From Heloderma charlesbogerti (taxonomy: Eukaryota > Chordata > Lepidosauria > Squamata > Helodermatidae), in assembly GCA_026122225.1 (NCBI GenBank), contig JANEZZ010000793.1, forward strand, positions 2,604,001 to 2,668,000: a stretch of DNA of 64,000 nt, written 5' to 3'. Of the stretch, positions 22,712 through 34,216 are shown one piece after another. How positions within the stretch are numbered: the first letter of the stretch is position 1; each line of letters opens with the position of its first letter. The notes below the pieces were generated by a model, which was not told where the DNA came from, did no database searches, and was given only the letters and a program-made list of their open reading frames with translations. Position numbers and translations under genes: made by a program.

Positions 22712-23329
22712 TAGGGATGGCGGAGAATTCTGCCACGGATTTCAGTGAGGCCGAATGCACTGGCATTCGGCCCCCTGAAACCCATGGTGGAACGGCCTCC
22801 CACCCCTTGCCACCCCACGGAATCCGCCCGTAAGGACGAAGCTTACCTGGGGCGGAGGAGGAGGCGGCTCCGGCAGTGGCTCTGGCGGAGGCAGCTGGTC
22901 TCTTGGCTGGCTGCTGCAGCCGCAAATGGCGGCCGTCATAGCGGCCGCCATTTGCATCCTTCCAGGCTGCCGTGATAGGCTATGTAAGTATTTACAAAGC
23001 CTATCGCGGTAAAGGTAGCCACGCAAATGGCGTAGAGGCTGCTGTTTGCGTCCCTGCTCCTTGCAGTGATAGGCTATATAAATACTTATGTAGCCTATCA
23101 CGGCAGCCTGGAAGGACGCAAATGGCGTCCGCTACGATGGATGCCATTTGCAGCCGCAGCGGCCCAGCCGCGGCCAGAACTACGGCTGCAGCTGGCCCCG
23201 GCTGGCAGCTCAGCGGACCTGCCGTGGAGCGGAGCCGGGCAGGGAGGATTCCGGGGGGAGTGACGGAGCGCCTCCCTCCCAGCGCAGATACCCCAGCGTG
23301 GAACTAGGTAGGTGTTTCGTACATCCCTA
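22712..23329. mobile_element. TACGTA-palindrome hAT-like element (618 bp)
   Basis: Starts TAGGGATGGCGGAGAATTC (beta) and ends GTACATCCCTA (alpha). Perfect 8-bp duplication CGTAAAAT (22704-22711 and 23330-23337). Palindromes GTGATAGGCTATGTAAG.. near 22990 and 23080 separate ATGGCGGCCGTC, CAAATGGCG and CCATTTGCA modules. Outward donors: CAGGTAAGC on minus near 22845 and AGGTAGGTG near 23307. Confidence 0.93.
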
Positions 23330-23582
23330 CGTAAAATATGGGGTTAGGTGGGCCAAGCCCAATAAGCTATGAAGGACTGTGTCTAAACAAGCCACACAGC
23401 ACTCTTCAGGTGTAGAAAGGAATAGGCATGTGAAAGATTGAGTCCTGTGATGGCAAGCCCTATGCAGCCTCTAGATTAGCCAGGCCTGGTAGAAATGCTA
23501 TGACCCTGGCTTTTTACACTTGTCTGGTCAACTGAGCAGAACATCCTTCTAGTCCTGTCTCCAGCTCAAAATTTACTCTGAC

Positions 23583-24123
23583 TAGGGATGGTGCAAGCAC
23601 CCGATTCCATCTGGGAATCCGGTGGAACCCCCCTCCCTGCACCCCGAGCCCTGCTTGTCAAGCCCCTGCCCCTGCTTGCCCCTCCCATGCTAGGCAAGCA
23701 TCCTACGCTCACCCTGGTAGATTTGTCAAGCTTCACGGTCACCATTTTTTGAAAAATAAAATGGCGATTGCAAAAATGTGCATATTTGCTCATGAGCCAA
23801 AATGCACATTTTTTGTGCACACACATATTTGTGTGCGTGCAAAATGAGCGTTTTTGCAAAAATGTGCATTTCCACACATACGTGAATATGCACATTCGTA
23901 AAAACACACATTTTGGCTCATGCGCAAATATGCACATTTTTGCGATCACCATTTTATTTCTGAAAAAATGACAACTGCAGACATCCATGAGGCCGCCAGG
24001 GTTAGTGCAAGCTGCTCGCCGCGTACGGGAAGGGCTTGACTGTGGTCTGGGGATTGGCAAGCGGGGGCAGGGGCTGGGCAGGATCCCAGAGAACCGGGAC
24101 GGGGATGGCTTCGCACAGCCCTA
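23583..24123. mobile_element. hAT-like element, TTTGCA palindromic interior (541 bp)
   Basis: Starts TAGGGATGGTGCAAGCACC and ends CGCACAGCCCTA, with a perfect 8-bp duplication ACTCTGAC (23575-23582 and 24124-24131). The interior 23740-23970 is a palindrome from CACCATTTTTTGAAAAAT to GAAAAAATGAC, made of GCATATTTGC and TGTGCATTT words. It has the same ends but a completely different interior from the TACGTA elements. No coding capacity. Confidence 0.9.
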
Positions 24124-24189
24124 ACTCTGACTACAGGAGAACAGATGTACCCCCTCCCCCACAACCCTTGAAAATAGCAATGCCTTGGG

Positions 24190-24331
24190 ACAGGGCTGGG
24201 GAATCTGTGGCCTTCTAGATGATGTTGGTCTCCAATTTCCACCAGCTGCAGCCAGACTGGCCAATGGTGAGGGATGATGGGAGTAGTAGTTCACCAGCAT
24301 CTGGAGGTGGACAGCTTCCCCAGCTGTGCCT
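24190..24331. mobile_element. Palindromic MITE (short hAT-like hairpin)
   Basis: Arms GGGGAATCTGTGGCCTTC and (right) CATCTGGAGGTGGACAGC fold back around GCCAGACTGGCCAATGG. This is the 'GGGGAACCTGTGGCCCTCCAGATG' type hairpin common in squamates as I remember it. Related copies lie at 32057-32166, 35628-35757, 39675-39820 and 45148-45270. It ends about 219 bases from the FAT3 exon at 24550. Confidence 0.75.
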
Positions 24332-24549
24332 CAGGATGTAGCCATAGCTCTATGCTTTTTCAAGCATTCAATAGGGGAGCCCAAGGAAGCCCGTATTGTT
24401 TTCGAAGCGAGCTGAGTGCGGAGTTCTCAGATGAGTAAAGGCCTGAGGAAGATTCTTGATGGAATGTAATTGTAGGAAGCAACATTAAAAGTGAAACCTG
24501 CTCTTGAAACATGGAAGTTGCATGTGTGCTTTCCATAACAGATGCTTAC

Positions 24550-24864
24550 AGTTAAGATATCGTAGCTCCCAGCAGTGAACTGCTTTCTAGAAGAGACCAT
24601 TCCAGTCTTTGGGTCAATGAAAAACTTCCCATCATCGTTTCCATCCACAATGCTGTAGGAAATCTCCGCATTAGGGCCTTCGTCCTTGTCGAAGGCAAAG
24701 GCTCTGTAGATTGGCTCTCCTCTCTTCTTGCGGTCCCTCTCAGGCAACTTGATCTGGTAAACTTTCTCTGGGAACTGGGGCTTGTTGTCATTTTCATCTA
24801 AAACTTGAACCACCAGCCAGACTGTAGATTGCTTGGGAGAGACACCTCCATCTGTTACAGTAAC
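24550..24864 (-). CDS. FAT3: FAT3 coding exon (first of three in the window, most 5')
   Basis: Internal FAT3 exon of exactly 105 codons, phase 0 at both ends. It starts [16 protein letters not shown], the last strand of one cadherin repeat. It continues through the calcium-binding linker DENDNKPQF (codons about 23-31) and then most of the next repeat: [12 protein letters not shown], the [14 protein letters not shown] calcium-binding region, and [12 protein letters not shown]. It ends SYDILT. The acceptor is ...CCTTTCAG with AG at 24866-24865; the donor is GTAAGC starting at 24549. It splices in frame to 18269-18479 (SYDILT then IKAVDNG). The basic insert RDRKKRG separates FAT3 from FAT1 as I remember them. 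The preceding exon, probably the very large one encoding most N-terminal cadherin repeats, lies beyond 64000 (inference). All expected calcium ligands are intact. Confidence 0.95.
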
Positions 24865-25167
24865 CTGAAAGGAAATGGTAAGAATTGTGGAAAGTAAACT
24901 TCTGAGAATTAGAAAAAGGTAAGAACTGTGAGAAATAAACTTAACGGAATGGTGTAAAAAGTATAAAAATAGTGGGTGGCCTGACCCAAAAGAAACATTA
25001 AAATAAATTGCACTGGGAGCAGCCTTTCTGGATCATTAAAAAAGGATCCTGCCATACTGCTCAATCATTACTTGCATGTATGTTTCCTCACAACTACTCA
25101 TACCCCTGGATAAGTTAGTACAGGTATGTATCGCCTTTCTCAAGCCAACTGAAACAGTTTACAAAAT

Positions 25168-25190
25168 ACACACACACACACACACACACA
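25168..25190. repeat. (CA)n microsatellite
   Basis: About eleven uninterrupted CA units. Confidence 0.97.
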
Positions 25191-25285
25191 TGAGGATAAA
25201 ACAATAATCATATAGAAATATAATAATATACTAAAAAAAAAAGCCCCAGCAAAACACTATTCCTGAGTTTTGTGAATACTTAAAT

Positions 25286-25713
25286 TAGGGATGATGGAGA
25301 AATTTGTTCAGTTTGTATTTTAATGCAAATGTATGTAATTTCACACTTTCCAAATGCATACAAAAAAGTGTATATTAGATGACATTGCAAGTAAATACAC
25401 ATATTAATGAAACCAGCTAGAAGATACTCAGAAAATGTTAGAAAGATTGCTTGCAAAAATGTGTGTTGTCTTATTATTATTTAATAGATTTAAATGCTGT
25501 TTACCCTCTCTCTCTCTCTCTCAGCAGTTTACAAGAGAATTAGCCAAAATTCTGTACAAAAACATATGTATCAAGAGAAATTTGCAGAATAATCCATTCG
25601 AATGTTCTGGAAAACTAAAAAAAAATTTTTTTTCAAAGTTCATGGTGAGCCAAACGTAAGACTGGAAAAACAAGAAATGAAGAAACCGAAAGTGTCATTT
25701 CTATACATCCCTA
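25286..25713. mobile_element. hAT-like element (428 bp), AT-rich interior
   Basis: Starts TAGGGATGATGGAG and ends CTATACATCCCTA. Flanking 8-mers ACTTAAAT and ACTGAAAT agree at 7 of 8. The interior is AT-rich, without TACGTA palindromes, and includes a short (TC)n run. Confidence 0.78.
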
Positions 25714-25959
25714 ACTGAAATGGAACACTCATAACAAAACAATCACTTCTGGGGTGAATATGGGGACGTTCACCCATCCCTTAGAATATTGATGTTACTG
25801 GAATAGCCACAGCCACCATTTGCAGATAGGAGCATAGTGATCGCATACAAAAGTATTGTGCAAAAACATTTTTGTGGATAGTACAGGCAGCAGAGAAATT
25901 GGTGGGGCAGGAATGGGGGGGCACAGGTTGTGCACCCCTGTCCTAATTTATTGACTATT

Positions 25960-26115
25960 GTGATCAACAGCTACTTTCCAAGGCTTCAGCCAGGGGTCAT
26001 TCCCAGGGGTCTTTCTTTCTCAGCCTTTTAAATGGGGATGAACCAGTCCGCACCTGGGAACGCGTCCAAGCAAAGAGTGTGCTCTACCGCTGAGCTTCGG
26101 CTCTTTCCCTTAACC
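25960..26115 (-). mobile_element. Diverged tRNA-derived SINE (minus strand)
   Basis: Minus strand shows GCTCAGCGGTAGAGCACAC, an A-box-like tRNA head. The following body (CTTTGCTTGGACGCG to CCCAGGTGCGG) is very diverged from 21906-22112. Confidence 0.6.
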
Positions 26116-26316
26116 TGGTAGTCCAGTCCTAAAAGGGCTTTTCGCCACCGGAGGATGAGCTCAGCTATTTCAGGGCAAACATCATAAATTATAGTAAACA
26201 TTTATAACAGGATCACAAATGTCATGGAACACGACGAGGCAGACCATCTATTTGACTTGCACAGAAAGTCAAATGTCTATTTGACATTTTGCTACGTCAG
26301 CTTTAGTTTCACATGA

Positions 26317-26332
26317 ACACACACACACACAC
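26317..26332. repeat. (AC)n microsatellite
   Basis: Eight AC units followed by CCACCACAC variants. Confidence 0.95.
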
Positions 26333-26556
26333 CACCACACCACACCGTACCGTAACATACCAGAAATCTCTCCTTTCCAGAGGCCATTTCACAACTAGTA
26401 ACTTTCTGTTGTCCTTCCGATTTCTGACAGCAGAGCCACATGTTAAACGTACTTCTGTGATTCTTTCCTTCCCACACCAAAGGCTTTCTTTTATCAAGTA
26501 AAGCAGCTGCCAATGGCTTCAGACTGGAGCATAGGGGAGAGCAGGGCAGGCCCAAC

Positions 26557-27526
26557 TAGGGATGTACAAAAGTGACTTACCTTTCGTGGATTATGTTGAT
26601 GGTGGGGGGGAGGCGTTCCATCCCTCCCCCTGGAATCCTGGCCGGGGGGGAGGCGCTCCGTTCCTCCCACCAGAATCCTCGAACGGCCAGCTGTGCTCCA
26701 CGGCAGCTCCACGGAGCAGCCAGCCAGGCACGGCCCAGCCAGGCCAGAGCCGTCCACAGCCGGATTTCCGGCCGCGGAGGGCTCTGGGTAAAAAACAACA
26801 ACAATCAGCAACCGCGTACGCAAATGGCGGCGGCTATGGCCTCCACCATTGGCGTTCCTTCTCTTTACCGTCTTAATCTATGTAAATATTTACGTAGACT
26901 ATGACGGCGAAAATCAAGGGGAACGCAAATAGTGTAGCGGGTGCTATTTGCGTCCCTTTTTCATTCACCATTTTAGCCTACGTAAATCTTTACGTAGGCT
27001 AAAACGGCTAATCAAAAGGGGATGCAAATAGCGCCCGCTATGCTATTTGCATTCCCCTTGATTTTCGTCATCATAATCTACGTAAATATTTACGTAGATT
27101 AAGACGGTAAAAAGAAGTAATGCAAATGGCGGCGGCCGGAGCCGCCGTCATTTGTGTATGCGTTTTTTTTTTTAAACCCAACCCCAACCATGATAGGCTA
27201 CGTAAAGATTTACGTAGCCTATCACGTCTTTTTTTCTTTTTTTTTAAACCTAGCCATGATAGGCTACGTAAATCTTTACGTAGCCTATCACATCTTTTTT
27301 TTTTCACAAGCCTAGAAATGGCGGCGGTGGCAGCTGGTTGGAAGACCGCTCGCCACCGCTGGAGCCACTGCCGGAGCCGCTGCTGCCTGGAAGGTCCACC
27401 CCAGGTAAGTCTCGTCTCAGGGTGGATCTGCGGGGGGGCAGACCATTCTGCCACAGATTTCGGGGGGCCGAATGCACTGGCATTCGGCCTCACTGAGATC
27501 TGTGGCGGAATTCTCTGACATCCCTA
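26557..27526. mobile_element. TACGTA-palindrome hAT-like element (970 bp)
   Basis: Starts TAGGGATGTACAAAAGTGAC (alpha) and ends TCTCTGACATCCCTA (beta). Perfect 8-bp duplication GGCCCAAC (26549-26556 and 27527-27534). The central palindrome TTTTAGCCTACGTAAA spans 26971-27004. Mirror-ordered TAGACTA palindromes (26866-26912 and 27064-27110) and GGCGGC modules flank it. Two further GATAGGCTACGTAAA palindromes lie at about 27192-27229 and 27253-27292. Outward donors: CTTACC near 26577 and AGGTAAGTC near 27404. Confidence 0.93.
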
Positions 27527-27665
27527 GGCCCAACACATTCTTCTGCCTGAGGCAAAGCAGTAAGAGGGCACTGCCTCCTATTCCATGTTCGGTAGCCTAC
27601 TGGACTGGCAGATGAATCTGTCTTCAACACCGATGACGGGATAGCATCTTCCCCTGCACGTGAAG

Positions 27666-28713
27666 TAGGGATGTACGAAAGTCACTTACCTTTTATGAAA
27701 TTTGATTCGTGGTGGGGGGGAGGCACTCCGTCCCTCCCACTCGAAATTCTGGCCAGGGTGGAGGCGCTCAGTCCCTCCCGCTGCGAATCCTGCCAGCCGG
27801 GTCTGCAAATGGCGGCATCTGTAGCCACCGCCGTTTGCATCCCTGCAGTCAGCTGTGATAGGCTATGTAAATGTTTACATAGCCTATCATGGCTAAGTTA
27901 AAAAAAACAAAAAACGCATGTACACAAATGGCGGCGCCCATGGGCGCCACCATTTGCGTTCCTTATTTTGGCACGTCTAGTCTACGTAAACATTTATGTA
28001 GACTACGGCAAAAATAAGGGGAACGCTATTTGCGCACATAGACTTATACACAAAAAGCGCCGTGAATCGCCCATATATACAAGATTCATGGCACTTTATT
28101 GTGTATAAGTCTATGGACACAGACTGCCAATCACCATTGTGTGCAAGATTTAATTAACCTCCCCCCCAAAGTTGCTGGCACATGGCTCAGTGGGGGGTGA
28201 AGGGGAGAGTGATCCTTTCTCCCTGCCCATCTGAGCTCCTGTGAAGGCAGCAGCATGATGGTAGTAGGGAGACAATAGGGAGGACCCTCCCACCTTCCTC
28301 CTCCTGTCAAGCTGCTGCCCCTGTGTAGCTGGCCCATGATGGGAAAGGGAGACAGGAGCGATTCTTCCCCTACCCCCCCATACAAATATAGAGCCCCTTT
28401 TATAAAACATGGGGCTCTATATTTTCATAGATTTATTGTTGCGCACAATGGTGGCTGGAAAGGGCCAGTTCTACAATGTTAGAGGCCTCTTAATGTTGTG
28501 GAAATGACCCTTTCCGGCCACCGTTGTGCACAACAATACCTCTATGAAAAAGCAGAGCCACATCTCATGTAAAAGATGGTGGCTCGCTTGGAGGAGCGGG
28601 CAACTCACCAAGCTCTCCAGGGGCTCACCCAGCCTGGCTCACATGGGTGGGCATCAGAGGCAGCTGCTTGAGTGCCCGCTGAGGCCAGACTCTAATGGGT
28701 TCGTTCATCTGTA
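27666..28713. mobile_element. Composite palindromic hAT-like element, no target duplication
   Basis: Left part is a normal alpha end (TAGGGATGTACGAAAGTCAC with CTTACC), a GATAGGCTATGTAAA palindrome (27855-27893), GGCGGC modules and a TAGTCTACGTAAA palindrome (27976-28008). After GAACGCTATTTGCG (about 28034) it switches to different hairpins: 28037-28068 with 28083-28115, and 28422-28464 with 28508-28550, enclosing 28387-28422. A degenerate end TTCGTTCATCTGTA stops at 28713. The preceding 8-mer ACGTGAAG is not repeated. Probably a recombinant of two elements. Confidence 0.6.
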
Positions 28714-29900
28714 CTAGCATCTGCAATCTGAACCAACAGCTTCACTCTACCTAATGGTAGGGCTGGCCCTGAGGGAGAGAGAAGGCAGTTGAACCTTCCC
28801 AGCCATTTCTCTACTTAAGTCCCCACCCCCACCCACAGTTGCTTTTCATCCTGAGGGATAAGATACACAGGGAGAGGGAGAAAGAGAGAGGCTACCTTAG
28901 TAGGGATGCTTGAGGAATTCAATTTTTGTGAATCCAGTACAAAATGAGTTGATTCACACACTACTAATGTAATAGTTATCCAGTGGGTTTTTTTTACACT
29001 TCCTGATGGTTGTGACACAGTTCTCAGCACAAAACCACCACAACAAAACAAACCATATCAAATGCGTATTTTGAGAGAAAACACATTTAGAAATTTGTAT
29101 TTTGAGAGCAAGTAGGTTTAAAGTAAGTATTTAAGTACACATTCAACTGGAAAATGTTGTGATCCCCACCCCCCTCAAAATGCAAATTGACATGGAAAGG
29201 GGGCAGAAGAATAGACGTAAATGAACATATGCAAAACCAGTGATTTGGGATGAACAAACATGGATTCAGTCCTTGGGCTTCTCCTGAGCTTGACCCTCCA
29301 ACCCATATGAGTTTGATGCCCCTGTTCGAAGGCATAAGGTTCAGATTCTCAGACTGGCTAACAACGGACACTTCCCCGTTTTGGCAGAAAGATCCAGAAT
29401 ATACTCTTTCCAAAGGTGCTCCTAATCTGGTTTCCAATCATTTTCAGAGACTCTCATGAGAAGCATAATCCCCAATGACCCGCCTTTTAAAAGAAAGATT
29501 CCCTACTGTATTTCAAGCAGTCCTCTATAAACCTGCTCACAGGGAGTCCTCACTATGCCTTTTTTAATGGCAAAGTCTGAAGGCCTATGAAGGAAGAAAC
29601 TAAGCAGGTTTGGATCTAGGCCATAGCTGGGTGCAAGACTCCCTGGGAAGGCTATGCATGACAACTTGAGTTGTCGGGAAGAAAGGTGAGATAGAAATAA
29701 CATCTTACTCATTTTAAATGAAAGCTGAATTCTTTGGAAGGTGCACGGGCTATCCTTGAATGGTCCTGGACAATTGTGCCTACCTATTTGCACTGGCCAC
29801 TCAGGGTCAAATCAGGAAAGGAAGGGGGGGCATTGCAGTGAATTTACTCTTCTGCCCTAAACATCTACATTTTGGTGTGCTATAAGTTGTAATGAATAAA
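28714..29900. other. Unclassified intron
   Basis: A lone hAT-like left end TAGGGATGCTTGAGG at 28901 has no partner. The rest is not recognised. Confidence 0.4.
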
Positions 29901-30344
29901 TAGGGATGGCGTGGGCATCTGGTTGGGGCTCGAAGCCCAGTGGGAAATTGCCAGATTGGGCCCTCGGATGCCAGTCTGTGGACCCCACCACCTGCCCGAC
30001 TTGGCGGGTGCTGAGTCAGGCAAGTGCACCAGCGCCTGATCCAGCAGTGAGCTGCCTGCTGCCAATGCCGCTGTAGCAGGGATTTGAGGGGGAGAATGGA
30101 GTTCATCTTGTCTCCCCCTCCCCATGCCCCTGCTACAGCAGCAGCAGCAGCAGGTTGGTCATTTTACATAAGTGACTTACATAAAATGACCAGCCTGTCC
30201 CCATCACTGCTGCTGCAGCTGCCACCTTAGCAGGGACAAGAGGGGAAGTGTCCTGGACTGCTTGCTGAGCCCTCCAGGGCTCGTGCAGCCCAGGTTGTGG
30301 GGGCGGGCAGCAGTGGCTGGTTCTTGTGAGTCCATCCATCCCTA
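29901..30344. mobile_element. hAT-like element (444 bp), CTCGAAGCCC type
   Basis: Starts TAGGGATGGCGTGGGCATC and ends CCATCCATCCCTA. Flanking 8-mers TGAATAAA and TGAATAAT agree at 7 of 8. The centre is a palindrome TTGGTCATTTTACATAAG facing TTACATAAAATGACC (about 30154-30192) flanked by CAGCAGCAGCAG/CTGCTGCTGCAG arms. The GGGGCTCGA-AGCCC end links it to 36197-36628 and 60011-60516. Confidence 0.83.
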
Positions 30345-31167
30345 TGAATAATTGTCTACAGATTTTTTTTTTTTGTTCTTTGTGGGATGACTCAGAACTA
30401 TTCATTTGTACTTTTAAAGAGGAAGGACAAAGGGTAGGGGAAGAGACCACTAAATAAACCAACACAGCAGTTAACCAGCAAAGCAGTCAATGTAAAATGG
30501 GAGGTCAGAGCAGCCAGACTGAGCAAAATAGAAGATCTTGGTTCTAAACCAGCATACGTTGCCACTGTGGGAATTGAAGCGTTAGCGGGCTTTTGCAAAA
30601 GCAGAATCCAAGCTACTTTCATGCAAGCAAAAATCCATTTCTGCCTCACTTCTCTAATGTTATAAAATTTATAGTTGAAGTATGGGAGGGGAAGGTTGAA
30701 ACATGTATGGATTTATTCCCTTTTTTAAAGGACACACATTACTTTTATCTCCTGGAAGCTGTCTGATCTTGCATTATTTATTTCTATGATACCCCCACTG
30801 CTAAATTATCAGCAACTCTATTTTAGACTGCAATCCAGTTGTTAATTTAACTCCTTCTGGGCCCTTCTAGCCTCATTCAAATTATTTGCTCAGTGAACTG
30901 TACTCTGTTCCAAGATATATATTACCTACATGTTCTCTGCAGCCATGCAAAGCAATCAGCTGTCAGATTCCCAATAATGATGATGAATCTTTTCACAAAT
31001 TAAGAAGAAATAGGTTATAATTTCTCATGTACACTAAATTAGCATAACATTTCTTTGTCTGTTGATTATTTAACAAATGTTATCACGTGTGGGTTGGATT
31101 CAGATCAATGCTGGATCAACTACGCTGGCAGAACTGGACTTCCCCATCCCTCCTTCCCATGACAATC
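30345..31167. other. Unclassified intron
   Basis: No gene or repeat family is recognised. Confidence 0.45.
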
Positions 31168-31840
31168 CATAAGAACATAAGACGAGCCATGCTGGATCAG
31201 ACCAAGGGTTCTGACCATTCTGTTCACACAGTGGCCAACCAGCTGTCGACCAGGAACCTACAAGCAGGACATGAGCACAAAAGCACCCTCCCACCCATGT
31301 TCCCCAGCAACTGGTGTACATAGGTTCACTGCCTCTGGTATTGGAGGTAGCACATAGCCATCAAGACTAGTGGGCACAGATAGCCTTTTCCTCCAGGAAT
31401 TTGTCTAACCCCCTTTTAAAGCCATCCAAATTGGTGATCACCAATCATCACTACATCCTGTGGTAGCAAATTCCATAGTTTAACTATGCGCTGTGTGAAG
31501 AAGTCCTTCCTCTTATCTGTCCTGAGTCTCCCCCCAATCAGCTTCATGGGATGACCCTGGGTTCTAATATTCCGAGGGAGGGAGAAGAATGTCTCCCTAT
31601 CCACATTCTCCACACCATGCATACTTTTGTACACTTCTATCATGTCTCCCCCTACCCTCCTTTTTTCTCCAAGCTAAACAATCCCAGCTGTTGTAACCTT
31701 CTCTTATAGGGGAGGTGCTCCAGCCCCTTGACCATTTTAGTTGCCCTTTTCTGAACTTTTTCCAGCTCTACCATATCCTTTTTTAGGTTGTGGTGACCAG
31801 AACTGTACACAGTATTCCAAGCGTGATCACATGATAGATC
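31168..31840 (-). mobile_element. L2/CR1-group LINE 3' part (minus strand)
   Basis: Minus-strand frame reads MIEVYKSMHGVENVDRETFF and RTDKRKDFFTQRIVKLWNLL, the C-terminus of a CR1/L2-group reverse transcriptase protein. It continues into the 3' region ending in TTCTTATGGATTG-like TTCTTATG tail repeats. The same family occurs at 43935-44945, 51800-51905, 52300-53715 and 56660-57620. 5'-truncated and decayed. Confidence 0.85.
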
Positions 31841-32056
31841 TGTGTAAGGGCAGTATGATATTGAGACACCCCCACCCTGCCCATCCCTGTTAAAATGCTA
31901 AACGGTGAGTCAGGAGAAGGTGCTGAATGGGGTGAGCTGTGGTGTGGGGAGGATCCCCAAAATTGGTCTAATAGACCTTATGTAGGCAGAGCCCTTCCTC
32001 TCATGGAAGGTCCCTTCCTATTACGGAAGGTGGATCCTGGATCCAACCTGGTATAC

Positions 32057-32166
32057 ATCAGGGTTGGGGAATTTGTGACCCTCCACAGTTTTTCTTAGAC
32101 TGCAACTCCCATCAGCCCTAACCAGCATGGCCATTGGAGAATAACTGATTCTCTACCCCTGCTTTA
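32057..32166. mobile_element. Palindromic MITE
   Basis: CATCAGGGTTGGGGAATTTG at one end and TGATTCTCTACCCCTG at the other, with CAACTCCCATCAGCC and CCAGCATGGCCATTGG between. Same family as 24190-24331. Confidence 0.75.
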
Positions 32167-32906
32167 TACTCTCAGAAATTGACCCAGTAAAACAAAACAA
32201 AACAAACTTATGAGGCTTAGATCTCATTAAGGTGGCAAAACTGTGTGTGGACTGCATCATTTCAGGATTCAGATGAGGGAACATGTGGCTTAAATGGTCC
32301 TCCCTACGAAATGAAGCCCTACACAGAAAACTAGATATTACAAACAAAACATCTAGGAATAAGGTAATATCTTTTATTGGATCAATGTCTGTTGATGTGG
32401 GAGTATGCATACCTATTGTAACATTTGCCAATTAATGAACAGACCAGGACATGCTATGCTTTTTATTGTACATGCGAAATTTAAACACATTTTTTTTCTC
32501 TTAAGAACGTGAATCTGACAGCTTATTAATTGCAAAACTGTTTTGCATGGCTGCAGGGAATACAGAGGGGTTGTGTGTGTGTGAGAGAGACACACACACA
32601 CAAAGTGGGGGAAAACCCAACATATTCTGGTGCATTGTGCAGTTGTCCTTCATGTCCCCCCCCCAAACTGTTTGAAAGTCGTCCCCACTTCTAAACTTAC
32701 ACTACCTTCCATGTTGTCTGCTCGGGGCCAAACTAAATGATTTCAATGTTTTTAAATCGCATGGAAAGTTTGGCCAAATCTCTTTCTTTTCCTAAAGGAT
32801 CCCAACTGTGACATTTGGGGGAAGGAAGAGGTTTAACCCCTTGTCTCCATGGGCAGTACCAACATTGCCAGTCTGCTTACACTATTGACATACCACTAGC
32901 TTAAGC
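32167..32906. other. Unclassified intron with a GT/GA/CA tract
   Basis: Contains GTGTGTGTGTGAGAGAGACACACAC (32571-32601), an inverted dinucleotide tract, described here in short. No gene or other repeat seen. Confidence 0.45.
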
Positions 32907-33769
32907 TAGGGATGGCGGAGAATTTCTCCCCGAAACTTCGGGGGGCCGAGCGCCAACGTGTTCGGCCCCCCGAACAAGTTTTGGGGAGAAATCCTCCACC
33001 CCCCCGCCCCCCGCCCCCCCCCCGGGACGGGACTTACCTTCCCTGAATGTCCCTCCCAGCGGCGGGTCCGGCTGGCGGTTCGTCCGGTGTTCGAGCGGGG
33101 CGGGAGCGGCAGCCGGTCTTTCGACCGGCTGCCGCCCCCACCATTGCAATGAAAGAAAAAAAAAAAAAGTCCCCTGATAGGCTACGTGACGATTCACGTA
33201 GCCTATCATGGCTAGATTTGCAAAGTCAGCCGTGATAGGCTACGTGAATCGTCACGTAGCCTATCACGGGTGACTTAAAAAAAAAAGTGTGTACGGATAA
33301 TGGCGGCCCCCATAGGGAGCCGCCATTCCCGTTCCTTATTTGGTCGCTGTAGTCTACGTAAATGTTTACATAGACTACGGTGAAAATAAGGGCAACGCTT
33401 ACGCGCCATTCGCGTACGCGCTTTTTTTTTTTTTAAAGTCACCCGTGATAGGCTACGTGACGATTCACGTAGCCTATCACGGCTGACTTTCCAGATCTAG
33501 CCATGATAGGCTACGTGAATCGTCATGTAGCCTATCAGGGGACGTTTTTTTTTAACTTTCGCATTCGCGGCCGGGCGAGGCGGCAAGCCTCCTCCCCGGC
33601 CTGAATTTCGGCCGGGCGAGGCGGGAAGCCTCCCCCCCGGCCTGAATTTCGGCTGGGCGAGGCGGGAAGCCTCCCCCCCCGGCCTGAACTTCGCGGGGGG
33701 AGCAGCAAAGCGCTCCCCCCCACCGCGAACGAGCTGCGAGAAAAGGTAAGTGACTTTCATCCACCCCTA
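32907..33769. mobile_element. TACGTA-palindrome hAT-like element (863 bp)
   Basis: Starts TAGGGATGGCGGAGAATTTC (beta, CCCCGAAAC type) and ends CATCCACCCCTA (alpha). Perfect 8-bp duplication GCTTAAGC (32899-32906 and 33770-33777). Paired GATAGGCTACGTGACGATT palindromes lie at 33175-33212 with 33230-33268 and at 33446-33483 with 33501-33538. A TAGTCTACGTAAA palindrome and ATGGCGGCC modules lie between them. The alpha side has three tandem GGCCTGAA-TTCGGCCGGGCGAGGC units (33584-33700). Outward donors: CTTACCTTCC near 33034 and AGGTAAGTG near 33744. Confidence 0.94.
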
Positions 33770-34216
33770 GCTTAAGCTAGTGCATCAGGTTTTCCGGGGA
33801 AATTCATCATTTTAACTAATGCTACTGACATACTGCTAGAGGTCAATTACATGTCAATAGTGTAAGCGAACTGGCACTATTGGATACGGCCCAATGTCTT
33901 TTTCCCACCCACGCCTGCAAGAAAGAAAAAAAGGGGGGATCACCCGGAAGCTGCTATCTATCTGCCCTGTTTTGATCAAGATTATATAATTTCAGTGCCA
34001 GAAGTTATGTACAGCTGGTGGGTGAGTGGTGATCCTTACGTACAGCCAGGTGCTTGCATAGGTCTCTGTTCAAATTGGGGTGAACACATGTTAAAGACTC
34101 CTTTAGCAAAAACACTCCCTTTCCCATCACCCATTGTCATTCCTGGATTCTCACCGAGCTCCACATCCAGTCAGTCATCCATTTAGTCCAGCAGAGGAGC
34201 GAAACCTTCCAGTAGC
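33770..34216. other. Unclassified intron
   Basis: Nothing recognised. Confidence 0.45.

Larger units (their letters stand above)
18480..24549 (-). other. FAT3: FAT3 intron (6.07 kb)
   Basis: Bounded by donor GTAAGC starting at 24549 and acceptor AG at 18481-18480. It holds four hAT-like elements (18617, 20439, 22712, 23583), an SINE at 21906-22112 and a palindromic MITE at 24190-24331. Repeats come within about 140 bases of one exon and about 220 of the other. Confidence 0.9.

Noticed and set aside
28901..28916. hAT-like left end TAGGGATGCTTGAGG as an element
   Set aside because: No right end or copy of TACCTTAG was found, so no element was called.
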